Assembly (NCBI GenBank): GCA_008931825.1
Contig: QXVZ01033311.1
Coordinates: 1-23,350 of the forward strand
Source: Phallusia fumigata
Lineage: Eukaryota; Chordata; Ascidiacea; Phlebobranchia; Ascidiidae
Length of the DNA stretch: 23,350 nt
Reading direction: 5' to 3'
The notes under the pieces are model-generated. The model searched no databases, was not told where the DNA came from, and worked only from the letters and a program-made list of their open reading frames with translations. This document shows positions 9,910 to 19,200 of this stretch, one piece after another; within the stretch, counting starts at the first letter, position 1; each line of letters opens with the position of its first letter. Both the position numbers and the translations under genes were made by a program.

Positions 9910-12900
9910 TTATCGATAAAAGATCATAATAGTGGAATCCACATCTCTCAGGGAATGAGCATAACCAACTGGAGTTGATTCGTTCAACGAGGTTCCTGGC
10001 AATCCGTTCCAATCTAAACGTTTCGCCAAAAACTTTTTTGAACAGAAAAACATTGTTTGCACAAACAAATAGACCAATAACTTACGTGTAAAATCATTGC
10101 AGTCTTCCAAGTATGAAGAACTTGGATTCTTCATTCCACCGATACACACGTATTCACTTCGCCAATCATTCACTCTAAATAAAATAACGTGATTTGTGTT
10201 TCAGCTTTCGGCAACGTCTATGTTGATGTTTTCTTTTATATTTAGGTTTATAAGAGTATTTATACCTGACAGCAGGACACATTGCGTAGACGCTTCCAGT
10301 GCTTCCAAATGCACGAAACTGAATAAAACCGGTAGGTAGAGGTTTCACACTAGGTGGCAGCATTGAGTCAACCACTGAATCGTTTCCAATCGAAAATTGA
10401 ACTGGTACGGAAAGTACGTCATCGTCATAAAAGCAATCTGCACCTGAAAATCGCAAAACAAAAATTAAGTGGAACATTTTTACACATATTCTAGTTTGCT
10501 ACACAAACTAACATCACTTTTTAAGAGAAACTTGTGAGCCACACGATAATAAAGAATTTTTTTAATGATGTAAGTTGTATGAATTTTTTTATCCAAGTTT
10601 TTGTTGCATCCAAGTTTTTTCAGCAAACTGAAGATAAACCTCCAATCCACTCGGTCTACAACTGCAAAAAATATCTCACTTACAAAATTGCTCGGTTTCC
10701 GAAATAATTTCCAATATTTTATAAGTGGCAGCTTTGACCTCTGTCTCAGGAATCAAAACTCCATTTTCCTGTGAATTTCAATGATTGACAGTTAGTATTT
10801 TGTAATGTGTAAATAATTCAATAAGTAGTTTACCTTGAAAGCATTGTGTAACCAAAACGTGTGTTGGATACAGGTTCAGAAATATTCCATCCAAAATAAT
10901 AATCGTGGGTGCGTGAAATGTTGTATAAATCTATTGCTGGCGTTCCAGACGAGTTCCAATTCTACGTGAAAAGAAAAAACAAAATGCCTTCACTTCATTC
11001 AAATTGTTTTAATTTGCCTGATTTTAATCTAGGACACACAAGCTGTGTGATTGTGTTAATCTGATAACCTAAAGCATAGGGTTTGGTGAATGCAAAAATA
11101 AAACTTTATTCAGTTGTTTCTTGCGAGATTTGGAACCATTGGTTGGCAAATTTAAACGCAAACGTATAACCCTCCCACAGTCAAAATTGCTTCAATTACT
11201 CCACAGATAAATTCCCGAAATTCGAGAGAAAGTGTCTCAAAATTTGCACAGAATCAGACCAGACGTGTATACGAAATACATATAGGCTACAAAGTACCTC
11301 AATGTTTATGACATAAAACCAAACATTGCACAAGCTAGCATGTGTCGTCCAATTTCTGCACCCTGCATCGTAATGTAAAAAGAACTCGTTGAGAGTGTGA
11401 TTTCCTGTATATACAACTTTGGAATCATTGTCGGGACGATAAGCATACACCTAAAAAGTTTGAATGTCATAAGCGTTCCAAATTTGACAAAGTCACCTCA
11501 AAAGCATTTAAACCTCAAAATTAAAGTAATGAAAGCAATGATCAAAGTTTCCCACAGCAAACAAGGCAAAGAAGGGATGACTTTTTCGACTCGATAACAT
11601 CGTATTACCAAGATCGCATCTAAAATGTTAAGTGAGAACGTAAAGAAAATTTGAAAAAAAAATTAAACCTACCTATAATCCTGCCCATAAAACACATGAC
11701 CACTCTGACAATTAGTTGCATAGCAATTTTGCGCTGTTTCGTAGTTAATCTGAATAAACACATTTTTATTCTAACTTGACTAGAGTATGGCAAATCAGAT
11801 GACTTACCTCCATTCCATAATAATATTGGCCACCAAACAATTTGTTATCATAAAGTCGATAGGTGTCAGATCCGTAGTCGTAAAAATAGAAATCATAAAT
11901 TAATTTTGTGATTTCTGTGGATCTTGCAGCAAGTCGGTCCAACATCGAACTGACATCGGGATAGAAAGCTTAAATAAAAACAAAAAATGAGGAAAATTTA
12001 TTAAATGCGAGCAACCAAATAAAATTTCTAAATTTGCAAATGTTGTCCTTTTCTACAAGTAACAATTGCACAAAAAATTTTTTTCCTACCATTCCTCGGT
12101 TATAGTTTGAAATGATAATTGAATATTTTGTGCAAATTTCCTCCGTAGTTTTGCATAAATCCGTTGTCTGTTTGATATTGCAAGAAGCTTTGCTCTCTGC
12201 TGACCTCCGGAGGTGTTTTGTTTGGAACATGACGTATCATGATGTCATTTCCCTAGAAAAATTCACAGGTTTAGCTGCGAACAATTTGCAGTGGTAAAAT
12301 AAAAAACATTGTTTTTTGAACCATTCCTACCCTGTGTTCGAAATAAGCTTGACTTTTGAAATCTGATTTTGTACAAGAATCAAGCGTTCCAAATTCTTTT
12401 GTGTTTGTCCAATTTGTGTAACCTGAATTAAAAAAATAATTAATTTTTTTGTTTATGGTTCGGTAAAGCTTTCAAATTTACTCAATGAATTCTGGTGATT
12501 ATTTGATGTCGTAAGAAACCATGAATCATTATAAGTTTCTGTCAAGTTATTTTCGTTGATAGTTGCTGCAAGAATCCATCCACCACCTTCAGCTGTCATG
12601 TCACAGTAAGCCTAAGAACAGAAAAACGGTCTTTATAAATACACGACTTTTAATAAACAAACAAAATCCCATAAAACACCTTAAACGGTGTGAACAAAGG
12701 TTGTATGACGTAGATTCCATCTTTCAACCCAGCGTCTCTCAGTTCAACACATGAACGGGCCGGATTAGGGAAAGTACCCAGCGGTGGTTTTGTTGCTAAA
12801 CAAATAATAATTCCATGTGAAATCTATTCATGACTAGGACCTAACTTAAAAAAATGTTTATAGTTAATTTTTACGGCCAAAAAACAAAACTTTTGGTGTA

Positions 12901-14108
12901 ACGTTTATTCCAGACTTGTTGACTTTATTCATTTTTTTTGTTTTTTTTTATGCATGGCTTTGTACGTAAACCTAAATACGCTGAAAGCTTATAGTGTTTT
13001 TGGACATCATAATTTTTTTTTATTCTTTTTAAACTACTTCAAAACGTATGTACGTATGTTGGAAGCAGATTCAAAGTTGTTTTTGCTTTGGCTCGTTTAA
13101 AACTTAGGCAATGCCACAACAATGCATTACTTACTTTGCTCATTTTCTACTTCGACTTTCTGAAACTTCAAAAGCAATCTTTCAGTTAAAATACGTCAAA
13201 ACCAGTACATATTATGCATAAACATTTTTAACTAATACCTGGTATTTTGTGAAAAAAAATATCCCGAAAACTAGATTCAAAACAGCCATGAATACAAGTG
13301 CACACAGCAAGACAATAATCACCAGCAACAATTTCCGATTTTTTGACATTTTTTTTAAGGAGTGTCATATGACTGAGTAGATACAATACCTGTGGATGAA
13401 AAGTCCTTTCTCTAAATTGACCTTCGTTTATGAAAAAATGCCCCAAACTTTACAGAAAATGTCTTGACTCAAAACGAGTAAAAGAACAAAATATTTACTA
13501 TTGATATTTTGAACCATCTGAAGAACTAATCTTGAATTTAGATGAAACAAAAAGTCAAAATTACAATAACTCACAAAAATCTTGTACAGTTTCGGAATAG
13601 TTTCGTCCACTTCTCCCAATTCTTTGGGCCCACCAGCATTTGTTGAACATTCCTCGTATATGTTTGAAGTACTCTTTTGAACTGAAACTGAAACAAAACA
13701 GCTCGCATCTGACAGGAAAAACAATTATTTTGATTAACGATTGAGACAACTTACTAGAATCTTGCACAATTTCTGGATTAGTTTCGTCTTCATTTTGCAA
13801 CTCAGTTGCCTCATGAATGTTTGGTAAAGATTCCACATGTACGTTTGAAATTATTTCTGAAACCCAAGTAAAATTATATTTATACCCAAACTTTGCTATC
13901 TCCCACATTTTATTAAAGTCCTATTATCAAATTTGGTTAAAAAAATAACTTGGATAACAATGTTTAGTTGTAAAGCGTTGTTGATATACTTGTTTTTGAC
14001 AATGATTCATAAGTGTTGCACAAACAAAAATCAAGCACTGTAAACATGATTTAAACTCTTACTTTATTGAACAAACCCACCAGAGTTTTCTTCAGTGGTT
14101 GATTTCAT
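9910..14108 (-). CDS. Type II membrane intelectin-like lectin with an internal insertion (frame interrupted)
   Basis: Exons, 5' to 3' on the minus strand: 14081-14108, 13755-13856, 13575-13687 (possible cytoplasmic part), 13239-13372 (anchor), 13135-13159 (stalk), 12680-12795, 12482-12611, 12331-12422, 12090-12252 (intelectin N half), 11808-11968, 11673-11749, 11298-11450, 10834-10961, 10684-10768 (insertion), 10266-10443, 10086-10174, 9910-10013 (intelectin C half). Intelectin signatures: SCVELRDAGLKDGIYV, YCDMTAEGGGWILAA, HVPNKTPP, YQTDNGFMQNYGGNL, FIQFRAFGSTGSVYAMCPA, CIGG, and a C-terminal IFYR like the LLFYR end of vertebrate intelectins. Intelectins bind microbial glycans through calcium. 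The anchor is MSKNRK followed by about 25 hydrophobic residues, so the lectin should face outward. Breaks: stop and frameshift just before MSKNRK (about 13350-13360), in-frame TAA at 12100-12102, and phase conflicts after exons 11673-11749 and 10834-10961. Translation may start at 13349. Decayed gene, variant allele or sequence errors cannot be separated here. Confidence 0.8.
10684..11968 (-). other. Unrecognised ~200-residue insertion within the intelectin fold
   Basis: Five exons lie between the residues matching the NLFGIYQKYPVKY segment of vertebrate intelectins and those matching the next segment, GKCWTDNGPVIPV. In vertebrates these two segments are contiguous. Visible stretches include MLDRLAARSTEITKLIYDFY, TAQNCYATNCQSGHVFYG, VYAYRPDNDSKVVYTG, NEFFLHYDAGC and NWNSSGTPAIDLYN. 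It is rich in Tyr, Asn and Asp, with about five Cys. Exon frames are open over most of their length, which argues for coding, but two junctions do not agree in phase. I recognise no domain. An extracellular position is inferred from the membrane topology. Confidence 0.6.
13239..13372 (-). other. Signal-anchor exon shared with the fibrinogen-like gene
   Basis: Encodes KNRKLLLVIIVLLCALVF and further hydrophobic residues to TKYQ, closely similar to [18 protein letters not shown] ... TKDQ encoded at 21280-21431. The exon end (GTAT donor, phase 0) and the following short exon (25 nt here, 82 nt or its 25-nt alternative in the partner) also correspond. In this copy the codons upstream of the Met at 13349 contain TAA and are one base out of register with the anchor frame. 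Confidence 0.75.
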
Positions 14109-14314
14109 CGCGTTTTTCACTTTTTCTGTTTATGTCTGTTCCCTTTAATACTAATACCTTGCTTAACCACAAAATAAGGTTTTGTTATATTTTTACTATG
14201 ATTCGTGTGCTTCATACTCAAATTGGTGCCACTAAGGTGACCATGTTTCTTTTCTAAGGTAATCAAGTCTACTATAATGACCATTAGATAAAGCACTAAT
14301 AGTAAACGACTTAC

Positions 14315-14315
14315 N
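14315..14315. other. Single-N assembly gap before the GC-rich tandem repeat
   Basis: Joins the 5' flank of the intelectin gene to the start of a GC-rich tandem repeat. The missing last exon of the ficolin-like gene would be expected in this interval, so unknown sequence may be absent here. Confidence 0.8.
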
Positions 14316-14974
14316 CCAAAAGTGGACGGACCCAACATCCCTCGTGATTGTTCGTGCCAAGTTTCGAGCCGGTAGGGTGAGTAGATCTCGAGTGAGAGAC
14401 CGCCAAAGGGGGGTACCTCGAGATTCGACCGAGCCGCTCGAAGCGGCCGGATTAACAACGGAAAAGCCAATGTCGGCACCTGGTATACTTTCATGACCAC
14501 AAATTCTCGACGTCGCTACGTCTAAAGTTTAGATCGCAGAAAGGCGATCGATGCCTCGTTGGAAAGGTCCACCCTTCCTCTCGAGCCTGCACCCCTCCGA
14601 GTTGCACCCCGGCGTAAGCGCGCCACCTAGGGGTCGGTTGAGTAAAGGCGATTTTCGCCGAACTGTGACGTCACAATGGCTGGGGCCTGGTCGACGGGCC
14701 AAAAGTGGACGGACCCAACATCCCTCGTGATTGTTCGTGCCAAGTTTCGAGCCGGTAGGGTGAGTAGATCTCGAGTGAGAGACCGCCAAAGGGGGGTACC
14801 TCGAGATTCGACCGAGCCGCTTGAAGCGGCCGGATTAACAACGGAAAAGCCCATGTCGGCACCTGGTATACTTTCATGATCACAAATTCTCGACGTCGCT
14901 ACGTCTAAAGTTTAAACCGCAGAAAGGCGATCGATGCCTCGTTGGACAGGCCTACCCTTCCCCTCGAGCCTGCA
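14316..14974. repeat. GC-rich tandem repeat, two units with 383-bp offset
   Basis: 14316-14592 and 14699-14974 are near-identical (CCAAAAGTGGACGGACCCAA, GTTTCGAGCCGGTAGGGTGA, the palindromic CCGCTTGAAGCGG, GGCGATCGATGCCTCGTTGG). They are far richer in G+C than the surrounding genes. The first unit begins directly after the N at 14315. Open frames of 60-90 codons appear on both strands but have no known domain and are best explained by high G+C. Origin unknown: satellite, element terminus or misplaced contig end. Confidence 0.8.
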
Positions 14975-15086
14975 CCCTATAGCCTGACGTAACCGGACTA
15001 TGACATAGTCAAACATATATGAAGGTTATTGGGGTTTGTGCATAGATGACGTAGTTATGACGTGTGGTCATGAAAGTATACCAGAC
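14481..15086. mobile_element. Possible element with ~21-bp terminal inverted repeats
   Basis: CTGGTATACTTTCATGACCAC at about 14480-14500, repeated as CTGGTATACTTTCATGATCAC at about 14861-14881, has its exact reverse complement at 15066-15086 (GTGGTCATGAAAGTATACCAG). The inner flanks stay loosely similar (ACGTCG / ACGTC runs). This could be a MITE or an inverted sub-repeat of the GC-rich unit. No clear target-site duplication was recognised. Confidence 0.5.
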
Positions 15087-15100
15087 CCAATTGTATTTAC

Positions 15101-16944
15101 CCATTTTTATCCCGATCTTTGGTGGTGAATTGCCGCCCGTTGCCCCACGTCAGACTGTCTCCCGCTGTCCCATTGAAACCACGATAGTTGTCTGATTCAT
15201 CGTCGATTGAAAACGAACTGCAAAGGAAATATTTTTGGTTGTTCTTAAAACCTGAAAGCCCATGGTCAGTCGTGGCATATCAAACTTAACTAAATCAAAC
15301 AACTAAATTATTTCCATTTAAAAAACGTATTCCGTTTAATATTTCCTAATTTGGTGGTGGGAGGGCACAAGTTGTGGGGATGACGTCATGGGGTGCGATT
15401 GGAAAAGTTAGAAAACTTTTGTGTTCGGAAATTATTGGAATAAAACTTTTACACCGAACTGCGTCTAAAAGCTTTTGTTCCAAAACAAAATATTAAATAT
15501 TTTCGACCTAAAATATTATTTTTGAAAAAATGTTTAAAATTTTATATTTCACCTAATTACAACATCGTTAGTTTATATTCAAATTAAAATTTTATTTTCA
15601 AAAAACAGTATTTACTTAACCAGATATTATTCATTACAATCACTTTCCAGGTACAATTAGTTTGTTTTTGTAGCAAAGTTGAGACTGCACCTTTGGATTA
15701 TCTGTTCTACAGGAAACTCACTTGTACTGTGCGTAAGCTGATGTCTGATCGAAACCTTTCATCTTGATTTTTAGTTTGCAATTTTCGACGCTCGTCATCC
15801 TGTGTATTTTATCCAAACCTGAGTTGTCTCAAACTTATCAGTTATGAGTCAATTTAAGAGAAAAAATAATTCAAAATTCTTTGTTTACCTAACCAGAATT
15901 CTCCTTGCATGTTTCCGAATCCATCTTTGTATTCCTGCCAGGTTCTGATAAAATCCACACTTCCGTCAAATCGTCTTTGAAAAACCTGTCATGTAGGAAA
16001 AATACCACACTTAATATTAACTGCGTTTTTGTTTCATTGATATAATTTTCTGTTTACCGTCCAACCGCCGTCACACACCGCTTCCTTGTTGTTAGGTAAT
16101 CGCTGGTAACCATCGACTGATGACGTCAAGCAGCTGGTAAGTACTTGACTTTCGATAACTGAAAATGTAAACTAGTTTACTTCACAAAACCTGGGCAAAA
16201 CTATCTAAATTTGATTCCAAATGAGACAGATGAATTTGTGTGGTCAGAAGTAAAATGTCACAACTAGAAATTATCTCAACTGGTAATTAACAAACGTTTT
16301 GTGTGAAATGGAGCAATTAAGTCATGGTATCGTCTGCATCTAAATCCAAACATAAGACTAATTGGCTACAAACATGTTTACAAACAAATTGTTGTGTTTG
16401 GTCTGTATTTTTCCAAATCATGAACTGCTAAAATAAAACGAAAAAAATTTGCTCAAGGTCTAAGATCGTACGTTGCAAGAAAACCACCTAAATATAATAC
16501 AACTTTGGAAATCTAACGTCGATCAATTTATATTTTCAAACTATGTTTTTGAAACTAATGTTTTTATGAACTGCAAGTATTAATTTCACCTCGTAGTCTT
16601 TCTTTTACTTCCAGTTTAAATTCTTCAATATCCAATGCTTCTCCTTTTCTCCCAACAGCCCCCTTATTGCCTTTAGGGCCTCTCAATCCCCTTGTACCCC
16701 TAACGCCAGACGAACCAATATCACCTTTGGGTCCAGACGGTCCAATCAAACCTTTTGGACCAACTGATCCCGTGGGTCCTAACTTGCCAGGCAAACCAAT
16801 GTCTCCTTTCTGGCCCTTCCCACTTATCAAGGTTCCAGGGATGACAGTGACGTCATCGCCGCATATTTTGACAGAACTACATTGCTGCTGACCGCTGACC
16901 AGTGAGGCATAATACAGCAGAATCGCTATCAATTGCAATAACAT
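15101..16944 (-). CDS. Ficolin-like secreted collagen/fibrinogen-domain protein, 3' exon missing
   Basis: Exons on the minus strand: 16590-16944, 16058-16158, 15889-15985, 15722-15818, 15101-15217, all with GT-AG borders and matching phases. The ATG at 16944 opens an 18-residue signal peptide ([18 protein letters not shown]). It is followed by a Cys-containing segment ([10 protein letters not shown]), 20 uninterrupted Gly-X-Y triplets (residues 44-103) and a charged helical neck ([14 protein letters not shown]). The fibrinogen-like domain starts [26 protein letters not shown] and continues to FNGTAGDSL and TTKDRDKNG. Ficolins bind acetylated microbial sugars and start complement through MASPs; that role here is inferred from architecture. 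The last exon, which in the neighbouring gene supplies the final Cys pair and C-terminus, is not found before the repeat and gap at 14315-15086. Relative to the neighbour, four codons (LHVS equivalent) are deleted in exon 15101-15217. Either the assembly lost the 3' end or this is a truncated gene. Confidence 0.85.
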
Positions 16945-17280
16945 GTTGAAGGCCAAATAAACCTAAAAGTTAAAAATTTTGCACATCAAAATGAAATCCT
17001 TTCAGGCTGTGCTGATTTGGTAATCAGACAACTATTTTTAAACTAATGTACTTTTTCCAAAATGTTTGAATTTAATCCAAAAAACTGTTTTCCTGCCCCA
17101 GACATTTTGAAATGCTTCAAATGGAAATATCCACTTGTTGTTAAACAGGTGAACTGGTAAGACAAAGAAACATTTAGACTGGTCCTGCAATCAATTTCTG
17201 CTGGACTTGTTTTTGAAGCAGATGTGTCAGCTTTTCTGTCCGGTATTTTCTATAAATTGTTAAGTTTATGCTTAAAATTT
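16945..17280. other. 5' flank of the ficolin-like gene
   Basis: Immediate upstream region of the minus-strand ficolin-like gene; it should contain its promoter and 5' UTR. An in-frame TTG lies 12 bases before the ATG at 16944, with no upstream in-frame ATG needed. No clear TATA motif can be assigned with confidence. Confidence 0.35.
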
Positions 17281-18060
17281 TCTCTCATCTCCTGTAGTAA
17301 ACATAGCGAGGTACTTTCAGTGCCAATAGGAAAAACATTACTTGCAGACGAAGTCATAGAATTAAATCAACTTTCTGTTCTACTTATCTGCCTTGGGTAC
17401 CTTAAAGTTGGGATTATCAGTTCAATATTCTGTAGCAAATATAGCAAAGTAACATCAATATGACAGCAGCTGCAAATTCAACCCAATGCGGCAAGCCTAC
17501 GTTGGTCTTGTTCAACCTGATGTAACCACTGCATCGTCGCTATAGCTTCAATTGCAAATGCCCTGCGGCAACGCGACGTATAAGCTTACACAAACCTCGA
17601 TGACGCACACCAACCGCATGTTGCGCCAGAGGGCAAAGTGGTTTAACCAGATAATCGCCTCAAGGAAACAAAACTACAGTTTAACCAAAAGCTTATTTTG
17701 ACAATGAACTGCCACAGATCACTTATGTTGATCAACGGAAACTTTGATACCACTAATGTCTCGTTACTTAAGCGGCCACGAAACACAACCTAACTTTTAA
17801 TCAAGCACAAACAATAAACGACTCCGTGGTAAACAGCCGACGTTTACAGTCGCAATTCGTCTAAACTATCAACAGCAAATAACAACTACGCGTTGTTTCT
17901 TTTTAACAAGCTGTGTGTGCGACAAAGGATTGTTTGTTAAAGGAAGTTGATTTTGACTTGTCTAGGCAAGAATGTGCAGTCACGAGATAAACTGAACGCA
18001 ATGCAAATATAAATAAATACAATTGCCACGTTTACCCTCCACATAATTTCAAGATTCTCT
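17281..18060. repeat. Segmental duplication block, partner of 22325-23035
   Basis: Upstream DNA of the ficolin-like gene. It matches the upstream DNA of the fibrinogen-like gene in the same order. Shared pieces include TAAACATAGCGAGGTACTTT against TAAACATAGCAAAGTACTTT, GAGGGCAAAGTGGTTTAACC against AAGGGCAAAGTGGTTTCTCT, CAGTTTAACC(A/C)AAAGCTTATTTTG, GTCTAAACTA and AATCCACATAAT-like ends. Diverged with indels, so an old duplication rather than an assembly error. Confidence 0.7.
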
Positions 18061-19200
18061 ATCGTGGTTTTCTGTTATGATGAATGTTGTTACTGTACAA
18101 AGAATGCGTCGGAAAGTTAAGATCCTCTGGCAGTCACACAAGCTTAAGTTTCGACCCCTATCCAGGTCGTCGTTCACACGATATAAGGTTAAGCGTCCCA
18201 TCCCCATCTAAGGGCTGTTTTTCAATAGTAAGACAAACTGTCAAAATGCGGTCTGCGGTGAGATTCGTACCCGCAACCTCAGTCATTTAGGCTTGCATTT
18301 TCCCAAAGTGTATTGCGATGCTCAATCGAGAATATAAACCAAACGGTTTTAAGCTTCTCGTCATTTTGCACTGATGATGACAACAGCGATTGTCGAAACG
18401 TTTACAATACAATGTATTTACTATATAGATGCTCGCTGACAGTTATGATATTAATTGAGCTGATAATTTTTTACGCAAACCATAATTGCCATCAAACCAG
18501 CATAGAACGTAACCATCGTATTTCAAGCGTTTCGATACAAAGTCGAAAAGGCACATTGAAAAAATTGGATAGGAAGAAGTATAACTTGCAAAGATAAAAT
18601 GGGAAAAGCAAGATAATTACTCAGTCATGTTTAAATAAAATAAGACAATGTTTAAACAACATTTGGATTCGAACAAAGAGTGGAATGAGGTGAATTAGAC
18701 ATTCAAGGAATAGGAAGCCGTCTACTGGCACAACCATATTTGGAGGGATCTCCAAAAACTTCACTTGACTCGAGTCACCAATGATTAAAATAATGAAGTT
18801 CCTTGCGGTGCAAAAATCTTGTCATGGTAGAAATCACATTTGAGGTCAAGATGCATGTTTCGCTGCATTAAAAAAATTAAATGCGTTTTGTCGTTGTTTT
18901 CTTTAAAATATGCTTCAAACCAATGCTTTTCAAATAAATTAAGCCGAAGGACCACTTTATTTTTTATTTTTTTCTGAGGACCACCAAACAGAATTCCAAC
19001 CTAATATGAAACCCTTGCCTTTGAGAATCACTACTTTATATTATCAACATTGGTCAATATTGTACATTCTTTCATCGAGTGAAGTTGAAACAAGCAAATA
19101 ACTCAACTTTGCAGGGTAAATGTATTCACATAATTTACAGAGACATGGCAGAAATAAAGCAACGTCCATATTCTCATCACTCGAAAGTAAACTGTTGAAT
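18061..19200. other. Intergenic region between two lectin genes
   Basis: Contains a SINE-like B-box fragment (minus strand GAGGTTGCGGGTACGAATCTC, about 18248-18270), a hammerhead-like core at 18371-18399, and TTTATT at 18956-18961, a possible minus-strand AATAAA signal about 240 nt beyond the stop of the 19201-21753 gene. The 94-codon open frame at 18313-18597 spans the hammerhead-like core and has no known domain. Confidence 0.5.
18371..18399 (+). ncRNA. Degenerate hammerhead-ribozyme-like core
   Basis: CTGATGA (18371-18377), then an unpaired T, a GACAA/TTGTC helix closed by CAGCGA, then GAAAC (18395-18399). This is the order of the hammerhead catalytic core. The extra T between CTGATGA and stem II, and the lack of an obvious matching stem III with a cleavage triplet downstream, suggest an inactive relic or coincidence. 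Confidence 0.35.

Noticed and set aside
13381..13441. Possible extra exon between the cytoplasmic and anchor exons of the intelectin gene
   Set aside because: Splice signals exist, but in the required phase it meets a stop (RRSI then TAG), and the paralogue has no such exon.
14627..14883. Overlapping open frames on both strands in the GC-rich repeat
   Set aside because: Several frames are open together in G+C-rich DNA, none has a known domain, and they repeat with the tandem unit.
16667..16891. Plus-strand Pro-rich open frame
   Set aside because: It is the antisense of the Gly-X-Y collagen exon; codon complementarity explains the Pro pattern.
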